Assembly: GCA_035250485.1 (NCBI GenBank)
Contig: DATFFB010000148.1
Span: 1-20,724, forward strand
Origin: JACCTH01 sp035250485
GTDB lineage: Bacteria > Actinomycetota > Acidimicrobiia > Spongiisociales > ZC4RG35
Direction: 5' to 3'
DNA: 20,724 nt
Of this stretch, positions 1 to 6,738 are shown in pieces. The position numbers were made by a program, and so were the translations under genes. Numbering within the stretch: position 1 is the first letter of the stretch; every line of letters starts with the position of its first letter. The notes beneath the pieces were generated by a model that did no database searches, was not told the DNA's origin, and worked only from the letters and a program-made list of their open reading frames with translations.

Positions 1-1113
1 CGGAGTCCCCGAGGAGACGGAGACACAGACCTCCCCGACGTAGCGGTCGACGAGTCGCCGGAGAGGGGCGGTGGTGTGGGCGTACTCGGCCCCTACCCCC
101 GCATGCCGAGCATTGGTCGGGACTTCGTCGTCGAAGGCCGCGTAGCCGGAGCCGCGCAGGAGGCTTGCCGCCTCGTTGATGAGGGCAGCATGGCTCGGAA
201 GTTGGGGATCGAGATCGCGGATCATGGCCGCGAAGGGCTTGCCCTTCTCCCAGATCACCCCCAGCGCCCGGGCGGTATGACGGAGCCGATTGATCCTCAC
301 CGGACCCGCTCGAGGCAAGGTCCGCAAAAGGCCCACCTCGGCCTCGAGCATGACAGTGGCGGCGGCTTGGCCGGCCATGAGCGAGATTTGCGCGTTCCAG
401 CCCTCGACTGGCAACGGGGAGCGGAGTTCGAGGTCATATCCATCCTCGTCGTGGCGGACGACCTGCTCGGGGCGCGGCAGGTTGATGCCGCCGAGGCGAG
501 CCTCCCGCTCCTGGCGCAGGATTCCAACCTCCTTCAAAAGGGAGAGGGACTCATCGGCCACTCCTCGGTCAATTCGATCTTGGACCTCCTCATAGGAAAG
601 CTTGGCGCGGCTCCGGACCATCGCCCGCCGCACCTCCAATCGGGTGCCCTCGCTGTCGGGTTCGAGATACATGTGCCAGACGAGCGCCGGCCGCACCTGG
701 TTGGGAAGAAGGCTGGCGGCGCCCTCGGAGATGGCCGGAGGATGCAAGCGGGCGTTTCCATCAGGCGCATAAAAGGTTTGCCCGCGACGATGAGCTTCGG
801 CGTCGACGTCGCCCCCGGGCCTGACAAAAGCGGCGACGTCGGCGATGGCGTAGTGAACCAGGTAACCCGCCCGCCGGCGTTCGATGAATAGCGCCTGGTC
901 GAGGTCCATTGATTGCGGCGGATCGATGGTCACGAATGGAGTCCCGGTCAGGTCAAGTTCGGGGAGGCGAGGGTTGGCAGCGGCTTGGTCGGCTTCGGCG
1001 AGGACTTCCTCGGGGAATCCGAGCTCTACCTCCAGTGCTTCCCGCAGGTCAGCCAGCGAGGCGGCGATCGCCTGGTCGTCGAGCTCGGTGAGGCGAAAGA
1101 TACGCGGTGACAC
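1..1113 (-). CDS. RNB-domain exoribonuclease (RNase II/R family), C-terminus cut by window edge
   Basis: The first 371 codons are visible and open to the window edge. Family members are 3'-to-5' exoribonucleases that degrade RNA processively in the cytoplasm. After a leader of about 55 residues comes RNB motif I, TIDPPQSMDLDQAL, with metal-binding acidic residues D64, D70 and D72. The fourth Asp of E. coli RNase II (D210) is Gln73 here. Further on is LLPNQVRPAL, and near the edge YAHTTAPLRRLVDRY (Y344 on), the Arg-rich segment that closes the RNB catalytic domain. There is no room for N-terminal cold-shock domains, so this is the short RNB type. About 100 residues are probably missing. The GTG start at 1113 is chosen because coding similarity begins soon after it and a TACCAT hexamer sits 7 nt upstream; no Shine-Dalgarno is visible. 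It is divergent from the cyclase gene, only 62 nt away. The family is sure; the RNA substrate is not known. Confidence 0.88.
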   Translation of the reverse strand, partial: MSPRIFRLTELDDQAIAASLADLREALEVELGFPEEVLAEADQAAANPRLPELDLTGTPFVTIDPPQSMDLDQALFIERRRAGYLVHYAIADVAAFVRPGGDVDAEAHRRGQTFYAPDGNARLHPPAISEGAASLLPNQVRPALVWHMYLEPDSEGTRLEVRRAMVRSRAKLSYEEVQDRIDRGVADESLSLLKEVGILRQEREARLGGINLPRPEQVVRHDEDGYDLELRSPLPVEGWNAQISLMAGQAAATVMLEAEVGLLRTLPRAGPVRINRLRHTARALGVIWEKGKPFAAMIRDLDPQLPSHAALINEAASLLRGSGYAAFDDEVPTNARHAGVGAEYAHTTAPLRRLVDRYVGEVCVSVSSGTP

Positions 1114-1126
1114 CGAGCCGATGGTA
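1114..1126 (-). promoter_or_regulatory. Putative -10 element of a leaderless RNB transcript
   Basis: TACCAT (minus strand, 1126-1121) lies 7 nt before the GTG start at 1113, the spacing expected if transcription starts at the start codon. No convincing -35 was seen and no Shine-Dalgarno precedes the GTG. The same geometry recurs at other unit-first genes in the window. Confidence 0.35.
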
Positions 1127-1161
1127 CGAGCGACCAAAGATGCGCGGCAGCGCTTCACAGC

Positions 1162-1175
1162 TAGCCTCGGATGCG
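1162..1175 (+). promoter_or_regulatory. Putative -10 element of a leaderless cyclase-ALDH transcript
   Basis: TAGCCT at 1162-1167 lies 8 nt before the ATG at 1176, the same arrangement as in front of paaA (TAGTCT, 8 nt). No -35 consensus is visible and no Shine-Dalgarno precedes the ATG. Together with the minus-strand element at 1121-1126 this would make 1114-1175 a compact divergent promoter. Confidence 0.35.
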
Positions 1176-1868
1176 ATGCCTGCCCGGCTGGTTGATCTCA
1201 GCCACGTTGTCGAGGACGGCATGGTCACCTATCAGGGCCTGCCCGCTCCGGTGGTATCCGACTTTCTCACCCGAGAGGCGTCGCGACAGCGCTACGCCTC
1301 GGGCACCGAATTCCATATTGGACGCATCGACCTGGTGGCGAACACGGGCACCTATGTCGACAGCCCGTTTCATCGTTTTGCGAATGGGGCCGACCTCGCC
1401 GAGCTCCCTCTGGAATCGCTGGCAGACCTTCCCGCGGTCGTCGTCCGAGTGACAGGGGCGATCGATCGCGCCATCGATGTCGAGCCCTTCCTAGCCCACC
1501 AGGTCAGAGGAAAGGCCGTCCTCATCCACACCGGTTGGGCGTCGTGGTGGCGAACCCCGCAGTACTTCGAGGATCATCCTCATCTCAGCGCCGCCGCGGC
1601 GGCTTTCCTCGTCGAGAAGGGGGCGGCGCTGGTTGGGATCGATTCCTACAACATCGACTCCACGGACACGGGCGAGCGCCCGGCACACACCGCCTTGCTG
1701 GCCGCCGGCATTCCCATCGTCGAGCACCTGCGCGGGCTCGAGCAACTCCCGACAGACGGTGCCCGCTTCACGGCCGTTCCGGTGAAGGTGAAAAGGATGG
1801 GCACCTTCCCGGTTCGCGCTTTCGCCTCGCTTCCGGCCGAAGACGCCGGCGTACCATTGGCTCGATGA
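1176..1868 (+). CDS. Cyclase family protein (kynurenine formamidase-like), altered metal motif
   Basis: A 230-residue protein of the cyclase/kynurenine formamidase fold (Pfam Cyclase), whose known members are metal-dependent hydrolases of formamides, lactams or related cyclic substrates. Support comes from the start LVDLSHVVEDGM, the motif region NTGTYVDSPFHRFANG (56-71), GIDSYNIDS (154-162) and ERPAHTALLAAGIPIVEHL (167-185). The family motif is HxGTHxDxPxH. Here the first His is Asn56 and the second is Tyr60, while Asp62, His66, His171 and Glu183 are kept. Two metal ligands are therefore replaced, so a different metal site or a different reaction is likely. The ATG at 1176 is preferred over GTG at 1107 because similarity begins at once and 1107 lies within the divergent RNB gene. 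The stop overlaps the next gene's ATG by 4 bp, so the two are translated together. Substrate unknown. Confidence 0.82.
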   Translation: MPARLVDLSHVVEDGMVTYQGLPAPVVSDFLTREASRQRYASGTEFHIGRIDLVANTGTYVDSPFHRFANGADLAELPLESLADLPAVVVRVTGAIDRAIDVEPFLAHQVRGKAVLIHTGWASWWRTPQYFEDHPHLSAAAAAFLVEKGAALVGIDSYNIDSTDTGERPAHTALLAAGIPIVEHLRGLEQLPTDGARFTAVPVKVKRMGTFPVRAFASLPAEDAGVPLAR

Positions 1869-3526
1869 CCGCCACTGCCCCCGTCACAGCCGATTCGCTG
1901 GCGCCATTGGACGACCTGGATCGGTCACAAGGAAGGTGGATCAAGACCTCGATCGCTGACCGAGTAGCCCTCGTCGAGTCCGTCGGACGGAGGATGGATT
2001 TTGTCGCCGAGCGCTGGGTGGAGGCAGCGGCCACCGCCAAGCGTTTCTCACTCGACAGTCCGGCCGCGGCCGAAGAGTGGCTGAGCGGTCCCTTCGCCAT
2101 CGTCGCCTACTGTCGGGCTCTGGCCGAGACGCTTCGAAGGGTGGGCGAGGGCCGGAATCCCTACCCCGCACGGGCAGTCACGGTCGGCTCCGACGGCCGC
2201 GCGATCGTCGAGGTGCTGCCCTTTGACTGGCACGACTACCTGCTGCTGAGCGGATACGCGCTCGAAGTCCGAATGGATAGGTCGGTTACCCCGGCCACCC
2301 TGGCCGAGAACACCGCCTCGGTCTACCGCCAGACCCCGCAACCTGGCATCTGCGCAGTGCTGGGGGCCGGCAACGTGGGCTCGATCGCACCGCTCGATGT
2401 CCTCTACAAACTGATGGCCGAGAACCAGGTCGTCATCCTCAAGATGAGCCCGGTCAATGACTACCTGAGAGCGCTTCTCGAGGAGGTGTTCGCGGAGCTG
2501 ATCGATGACGGGTATGTGCGGATCGTCTCCGGAGGAAATGAGGTCGGACGAGACCTCGTCCATCAGCAGGCGGTGACATCGGTCCATATCACCGGGAGTC
2601 GAGCCACCCACGACGCCCTCGCCCCCGGCCTGCGGAAACCGGTGACGAGCGAGCTGGGCGGGGTCAGCCCCATCATCGTGGTGCCGGGACCCTGGAGCGA
2701 TGCCGATTTCAAGTATCAGGCCACGCAGATCGCCACCGCCAAGCTCATCAACGTTGGCTACAACTGCATTGCCCCCCAAATCCTGGTTCTCCCCGCCAAC
2801 TGGGAGGGATCGAGCCGGTTGATCGAGGCGATCGGGGAGGTGATCGATGCCCTCGAGCCTCGCTATCCCTACTACCCCGGGGGCGAGGAGCGCCGGGCCG
2901 GCGTCGCCCGGCGCCCGGGAGCGGTGACCATCGGGGGCTTTCCGACCACGATCCTCCCCGATCTGAGTCCGGGAGGCGGAGAGGAGGCGTTCCGAACCGA
3001 GTACTTCGGCCCGGTGCTGGGGGTGGTCAAGATCGACTTCTCCGATCCCGCCTACTTCTTGCAGGCGGCGGTGGCCTTCGCCAACAACGAGCTGGACGGA
3101 TCGCTCGGAGCCAATCTCATCATCCATCCGCAGACGATTCGCGAGTACCAGCCTCATTTCGATCAGGCCATCTCCAACCTCAGATACGGCGCCATCGCCA
3201 TCAACACATGGACGGCGCTCAACTTCCTCATGCCCCGGGGATCGTGGGGCTCATTTCCGGGGAACACGGTCGAGTCGGTGGGAAGCGGGGTGGGTGTGGT
3301 CCACAACGCACTCCTCTTTGACCGACCCGAAAAGACCGTCGGCCGGGGCCCATTCTCACCGATGCCGCGCAGCTGGAGGCAAGGTGAATTTCATGCTTCC
3401 CCACCCCCGCCCTGGTCGTTGACCAGCCGCCACGGTGCCCACACCGCCCGCCTCCTCACCCGCTTCATCGCCGACCCGAGAGCCTCGCGCCTCCCCCCTC
3501 TCCTGCGCTCCGCCCTCTCCGGTTAA
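1865..3526 (+). CDS. Aldehyde dehydrogenase superfamily protein, atypical 553-residue form
   Basis: The protein has the aldehyde dehydrogenase fold: cofactor-binding segment VVILKMSP with Lys193, ITGS at 242-245, general base Glu263 in TSELGG, nucleophile Cys301 in NVGYNCIAPQ, and the NAD-contacting Glu379 in TEYFGPV. All core catalytic residues are therefore present and NAD(P)-dependent oxidation of an aldehyde, or reduction of an acyl-CoA, is plausible. It is longer than the usual 480-500 residues. An unusual N-terminal 150 residues precede the cofactor domain, and a Pro/Arg-rich tail (about 505-553, with PPPPW) follows. It does not resemble the PaaZ or PaaN ring-opening aldehyde dehydrogenases as I know them, so no phenylacetate role is claimed. 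The ATG at 1865 overlaps the cyclase stop (ATGA), which suggests the two enzymes act in sequence, for example hydrolase then dehydrogenase. It converges on the crotonase gene, and I see no clear terminator in the 60-bp gap. Confidence 0.85.
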   Translation: MTATAPVTADSLAPLDDLDRSQGRWIKTSIADRVALVESVGRRMDFVAERWVEAAATAKRFSLDSPAAAEEWLSGPFAIVAYCRALAETLRRVGEGRNPYPARAVTVGSDGRAIVEVLPFDWHDYLLLSGYALEVRMDRSVTPATLAENTASVYRQTPQPGICAVLGAGNVGSIAPLDVLYKLMAENQVVILKMSPVNDYLRALLEEVFAELIDDGYVRIVSGGNEVGRDLVHQQAVTSVHITGSRATHDALAPGLRKPVTSELGGVSPIIVVPGPWSDADFKYQATQIATAKLINVGYNCIAPQILVLPANWEGSSRLIEAIGEVIDALEPRYPYYPGGEERRAGVARRPGAVTIGGFPTTILPDLSPGGGEEAFRTEYFGPVLGVVKIDFSDPAYFLQAAVAFANNELDGSLGANLIIHPQTIREYQPHFDQAISNLRYGAIAINTWTALNFLMPRGSWGSFPGNTVESVGSGVGVVHNALLFDRPEKTVGRGPFSPMPRSWRQGEFHASPPPPWSLTSRHGAHTARLLTRFIADPRASRLPPLLRSALSG

Positions 3527-3586
3527 TTAGCGAACCCAGGTTTGCGAACCGCGTCCAGCGCGGGATAGCGGCCCACAGAATGTCGT

Positions 3587-4393
3587 TCACGCTCCCGTAA
3601 AACGCGGAGACCGCTTCTCGAGATGGGCAGCGATGGCCTCGTCGAGGTCGTCGGAGATCAGGAAAGCCGCGTTCCAAAGCGCCATGTAATCGAGAGCCTG
3701 GTCGATCGATCGGCCCTCGCCGGCCCGGAGAACCGCCTTCGCCCCTTCGACCACCAGTGGCGAGTTGGAGGCGATCTCCGCCGCCAGCGCCATGACTTCC
3801 TTGTGAAGACTCTCCTCATCGGCCAGCACCCGGGAGACCAGTCCCATCTCCAAAGCCCGCTCTGCTCCGATGTCGGCCCCGGTGTAGACGAGTTCCGCCA
3901 CATGACCGGGACCGATGATGCGAGGCAGTCGTTGCATGGTGCCGACGTCTGCCACCAGACCCATTCGGGTTTCCCGCACCGAGAAGGTGGCGTCGGCTGC
4001 CGCCCAGCGAATATCACAGGCGGTAATGAGATCGATGCCAGCTCCGAGGCAGTAGCCGTGGACGGCGGCGATGACCGGCTTGGGGCAGTCGGCGAAAGCG
4101 GTGAAGGTGCGCTGCAGCCTTTTGATTTCAGCCATCAGTGCGCGCCGGCGCTCGGCTTCCGACCGTCCCTCGGGAACGATCGCGCCCAACATCTGGATGT
4201 CGATCCCGACCGTGAAGGCAGAGCCCCGACCTCGCACCACCAGCACCCGTACCTCGGGGTCTCCTCCGAGCGCTTCGACCACCTGGGGAAGGTTGGACCA
4301 CATTTCGGGTGAAAGGGCGTTCAGCTTCTGAGGCCGATCGAGCCAAACGATGGCAACCTGATCGACCTGTTCGACGAAGATGTGCTCAGTCAC
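3587..4393 (-). CDS. Crotonase-family enzyme with dienoyl-CoA isomerase triad
   Basis: A 268-residue crotonase (enoyl-CoA hydratase/isomerase superfamily) acting on acyl-CoA substrates. Oxyanion-hole segments are SAFTVGID (58-65) and HGYCLGAGIDL (112-122). The acidic residues Asp121, Glu141 and Asp149 have the same spacing (20 and 8) as Asp176, Glu196 and Asp204 of rat ECH1, the delta3,5-delta2,4-dienoyl-CoA isomerase. The surrounding ACDIRWAAADATF and GLVADVGTMQRLPRIIG also match that subfamily. A role in beta-oxidation of unsaturated fatty acids is likely; ordinary hydratase activity is less likely. The GTG at 4393 is chosen because GGAGAA lies just upstream and the family N-terminus (EHIFVEQVDQVAIVWLDRP) begins there; an ATG at 4453 would add 20 unrelated residues within the permease gene. 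It overlaps the permease stop by 8 bp, which is odd for a lipid-catabolic enzyme and suggests co-translation with the exporter. Confidence 0.88.
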   Translation of the reverse strand: MTEHIFVEQVDQVAIVWLDRPQKLNALSPEMWSNLPQVVEALGGDPEVRVLVVRGRGSAFTVGIDIQMLGAIVPEGRSEAERRRALMAEIKRLQRTFTAFADCPKPVIAAVHGYCLGAGIDLITACDIRWAAADATFSVRETRMGLVADVGTMQRLPRIIGPGHVAELVYTGADIGAERALEMGLVSRVLADEESLHKEVMALAAEIASNSPLVVEGAKAVLRAGEGRSIDQALDYMALWNAAFLISDDLDEAIAAHLEKRSPRFTGA

Positions 4394-5582
4394 CGGTTCT
4401 CCAGGCTTCCTTGATCCGCACCCTGCCTCCGAATCGAAGGAGGCCGCCGGCATAGATCCTCGCCGCCAGGAGGACGAGGAGCACGATGGCGCCGACCGCC
4501 ACCACTACGGCGAGTGCGTGCTCGGCCCAAGAGATGGCACCGAGCGAATTACGAATGGGGACCACGAAGGCAGCGGTGAAGGGGATGAAGGTGGTGATGC
4601 GAGCCACGAGGGATGAGGGGTCGTCGAGCACGCTGAAGCTGACGAAGAATCCGACGACCGCCAGCATCGTCATGGGCAGCGCCGCCGACTGGGCATCCTC
4701 GGTCCGACTCGTCAATGAACCGGCTGCCGCATAAAGGGCGGCATAGATGGCGAATCCAATCAGGAACCAAAGTACCAGCACTCCGACTGTTTCCAGGTCG
4801 AAGGCGGGAAGCGAGACTGCGCCGGTGATTCTGATGGCGGCGAAAGCGGCGGCCATCGTCAAGGCGAATTGGGCCAGGCCGAGAATGCCGATTCCGAGGA
4901 CCTTGCCGCCCAGCATCTGCCAGGGCTGGAGCGTGGCCAGCAGAACCTCAACCACCCGATTGTTCTTCTCCTCGGTCACTCCGGTCAGGACCGTGTTGCC
5001 GTAGGTGAGGATTGCTATATAGAGCAGCACCAGCCCGGCGTAGGCAATCACGCTGCTTTCGGCGTTGTCGGACCCCGGGCCACTCAGGCTTCGCACCTCG
5101 AGTGGGTCGTTGGACAAGACCTCCACCACTTCGGAGGCAACTTGCTCGTTCTCAGCCATGAGCACCTGCAAGCGAGAAGCGCCGGCCGCTCGTTGCAATC
5201 GCTCCACCAGCTCATTTCCACCGAAGCCTTGCTGAGCGATCACAGCAGAAGTGCCATCGATGAGGAGCACCTCAATGTCACCGCGCCGGAGAGAGTCTTC
5301 GCCCTCCTGGACAGCGGAGAACTCAGTGACCTCGAAAATGTCGGGCTCCTTCTCCTCATCGGCGGCTAAACCCGCTTCGAATTGTCGAGCCGCCTCGACG
5401 ATCTGCTCGTTGCCTTCTCCCACCGCCCCGATCTCGAAAGTGGCCGCGTCTCCGCCCAGTGCCTGAGGGATGAGGATGATCCCGAGAAGTATCGCCACGG
5501 TTAGGACCGAGGAGATGATGAAGCCTTTGCTGCGCCCGCGCTCTCGGAGCTCGCGCCTTGTCACCAGCCAGAGGTTTGTCAC
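4386..5582 (-). CDS. ABC-2 type (NatB-like) exporter permease
   Basis: A 398-residue membrane protein, the transmembrane half of an ABC-2 exporter. It starts with cytoplasmic LWLVTRRELRERGRSKGF, then one membrane segment (about 20-42). A polar extracytoplasmic domain of about 120 residues follows, then a cluster of five or so membrane segments from about 175 to 395. The loop GVTEEKNNRVVEVLLATLQPW before the second cluster of segments is typical of NatB and related permeases that work with NatA-type ATPases. NatAB of Bacillus exports sodium, but many relatives export drugs or lipids, so the substrate is not assigned. The ATG at 5582 overlaps the ATPase stop by 4 bp, and the 3' end overlaps the crotonase start. 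The permease, its ATPase and the crotonase therefore form one translation-coupled unit. Confidence 0.9.
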   Translation of the reverse strand: MTNLWLVTRRELRERGRSKGFIISSVLTVAILLGIILIPQALGGDAATFEIGAVGEGNEQIVEAARQFEAGLAADEEKEPDIFEVTEFSAVQEGEDSLRRGDIEVLLIDGTSAVIAQQGFGGNELVERLQRAAGASRLQVLMAENEQVASEVVEVLSNDPLEVRSLSGPGSDNAESSVIAYAGLVLLYIAILTYGNTVLTGVTEEKNNRVVEVLLATLQPWQMLGGKVLGIGILGLAQFALTMAAAFAAIRITGAVSLPAFDLETVGVLVLWFLIGFAIYAALYAAAGSLTSRTEDAQSAALPMTMLAVVGFFVSFSVLDDPSSLVARITTFIPFTAAFVVPIRNSLGAISWAEHALAVVVAVGAIVLLVLLAARIYAGGLLRFGGRVRIKEAWRTGD

Positions 5583-6463
5583 TTCACCGCCTGGAGAAAG
5601 ATCTCAGAGAGCGAGGGGGTGGTGTAGACGAAACGCCGGACGGAACCGGTTGCCAGGGCATCGCTCATCAGTGGACGGACGTCGAGGTCGGCCGGAACTT
5701 GCAAGTAGATCCGATCGCCCTCGCGAGCGCTGACGAACTCGTCGAGACCATCGAGGCCAGGGGCCAATCCGTCGGCCAGCTCGATCTCGAGGTGTCGCAC
5801 GGGAGAAGCATCTTTGATCTTCTCGACGGCCCCGGTCTGGACCACCTGTCCTTGACGGATGATGACGACGTCTTCGCACAAATCCTCGACGAGATCGAGC
5901 TGATGAGAAGAGAAGATCACGGCCGCTCCTCGCTCGGCCCGCTCGGCAAGCACCTCGGCCAGGGTGGAAACGCCAATGGGATCGAGTCCGCTGAAGGGTT
6001 CGTCGAGGACGAGGAGCTCGGGTTCGTTGACGAGGGCGGCGGCGAGCTGAACGCGTTGCTGGTTTCCGTGCGAAAGTTTTTCGGTTTGGTCGAGGGCGCG
6101 GTCCGAGAGGCCGAGTCGCTGCAGCAACTCGTTCGCTGCTTTCGCTGCCTCGCCGCTGTCCATCCCGTGGAGGCGGCCGAAATATGTGAGCTGGTCGGCG
6201 ACTTTCATCTTCGGATAGAGACCGCGCGACTCGGGCATGTAGCCAAATCGCATTCGTTCCTCGGGGCCGATCTCCTTTCCGTTCCAGGTCACCGTTCCTC
6301 GGTCGGGCGTCACCAGCCCAAAAACCGTCCTCATGGCGGTGGTTTTGCCGGCGCCGTTAGGTCCAAGGAAGCCCAACATCCGTCCCCGGTCAGCCGTGAA
6401 CGTGCAGCCGTTGAGAGCCTTGACCGCGCCGTACGACTTGTAGAGCTCCTCAACCTCCAGCAT
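5579..6463 (-). CDS. ABC exporter ATP-binding protein (NatA-like)
   Basis: A 294-residue ATPase subunit that powers the permease encoded directly downstream. All ABC motifs are intact: Walker A GPNGAGKTT (34-42), signature LSHGNQQRV (130-138), Walker B LLVLDEP (150-156), D-loop SGLDP (158-162) and switch His187 in FSSHQ. The first 220 residues are the nucleotide-binding domain. The remaining 70 or so look like the C-terminal extension (DUF4162-type) usual in NatA-like exporter ATPases, which supports export over import. Its ATG at 6463 lies 2 nt after the stop of a possible 27-codon leader ORF. The signature His132 in place of the common Gly or Gln is a usual variation in this subgroup. Substrate unknown. 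Confidence 0.93.
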   Translation of the reverse strand: MLEVEELYKSYGAVKALNGCTFTADRGRMLGFLGPNGAGKTTAMRTVFGLVTPDRGTVTWNGKEIGPEERMRFGYMPESRGLYPKMKVADQLTYFGRLHGMDSGEAAKAANELLQRLGLSDRALDQTEKLSHGNQQRVQLAAALVNEPELLVLDEPFSGLDPIGVSTLAEVLAERAERGAAVIFSSHQLDLVEDLCEDVVIIRQGQVVQTGAVEKIKDASPVRHLEIELADGLAPGLDGLDEFVSAREGDRIYLQVPADLDVRPLMSDALATGSVRRFVYTTPSLSEIFLQAVK

Positions 6464-6465
6464 CG

Positions 6466-6549
6466 TCAGCCTGCTCTCAGCTCGAGCGATCGTCCCGGAC
6501 GGAACCCGAACAGTCCTGCGACGAATTCGGCTGACGACCTGGCCTTCAT
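6466..6549 (-). CDS. Possible 27-codon leader ORF coupled to the ABC exporter operon
   Basis: A short ORF (begins MKARSSAEFVAGLFGF, 27 codons) ends 2 nt before the ATPase ATG, close enough for terminating ribosomes to restart on it. A TAGGGT hexamer lies 7 nt before its ATG, the same leaderless geometry seen at other genes in the window. The sequence has no recognisable domain and no obvious run of one amino acid that would point to attenuation. It could equally be non-coding leader sequence, or a start of the ATPase transcript by chance. Support is positional only. Confidence 0.35.
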   Translation of the reverse strand: MKARSSAEFVAGLFGFRPGRSLELRAG

Positions 6550-6562
6550 CCGTTGCACCCTA
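6550..6562 (-). promoter_or_regulatory. Putative -10 element for the leader ORF/ABC exporter operon
   Basis: TAGGGT on the minus strand (6562-6557) is followed by 7 nt and then the leader ATG at 6549. No -35 consensus is seen 16-18 nt further upstream. Confidence 0.3.
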
Positions 6563-6689
6563 GAAGACGCGGTGAGGCCGGATGCCAGCATCGCAGGAGC
6601 TATCAAAGGTTCGTCGCGACAAGGACTGTGACCTTGAAGTCGTGGTGTCCGCTGGGCTCGCCGGTTATTGGGCTCAACTCCGAACACAA

Positions 6690-6710
6690 AGCTCTGAATC
6701 ACCGAGAGCT
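6690..6710. promoter_or_regulatory. Inverted repeat upstream of the AAA/LuxR regulator gene
   Basis: AGCTCT (6690-6695) and AGAGCT (6705-6710) are perfect inverted 6-mers separated by 9 nt, in the 275-bp divergent gap between the ABC operon and the regulator gene. The position, about 30 nt before the regulator ATG, suits an operator. A 6-bp inverted repeat can arise by chance. The rest of 6563-6726 shows no gene or strong signal on either strand. Confidence 0.22.
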
Positions 6711-6726
6711 GGGTGACGATTCCGGT

Positions 6727-6738
6727 TAGCTTGACAGG
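6727..6738 (+). promoter_or_regulatory. Putative -10 element of a leaderless regulator transcript
   Basis: TAGCTT (6727-6732) ends 6 nt before the ATG at 6739. There is no Shine-Dalgarno. No -35 consensus is visible at the expected distance, as for the other leaderless candidates except paaA. Confidence 0.3.

Noticed and set aside
76..891. 271-codon open frame on the plus strand
   Set aside because: It lies antisense to the RNB nuclease gene, whose minus-strand frame carries the full RNB motifs; the plus frame has no domain and is a GC-bias shadow.
2048..3157. 369-codon open frame on the minus strand
   Set aside because: Antisense to the aldehyde dehydrogenase gene with intact Glu263 and Cys301; composition (His/Asp/Gly-rich) is typical of a shadow frame.
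1865..3526. Assignment of the ALDH as the PaaZ/PaaN ring-opening enzyme
   Set aside because: It has no MaoC domain and its sequence around the catalytic Cys (NVGYNC) and N-terminus does not resemble PaaN types as I know them; it is also 8 kb from the paa operon.
3527..3586. Possible terminator between convergent ALDH and crotonase genes (GCGAAC/GTTTGC arms)
   Set aside because: The stem is about 6 bp with a wobble pair and there is no T-run on either strand.
3623..4312. 229-codon open frame on the plus strand
   Set aside because: Antisense to the crotonase gene, whose catalytic triad is intact.
5558..6631. 357-codon open frame on the plus strand
   Set aside because: Antisense to the ABC ATPase gene, which has every Walker and signature motif. 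The plus frame shows no recognisable domain.
6731..6736. TTGACA, a perfect -35 hexamer
   Set aside because: It ends 2 nt before the regulator ATG, and a -10 17 nt downstream would put the start site inside the gene past its first codons.
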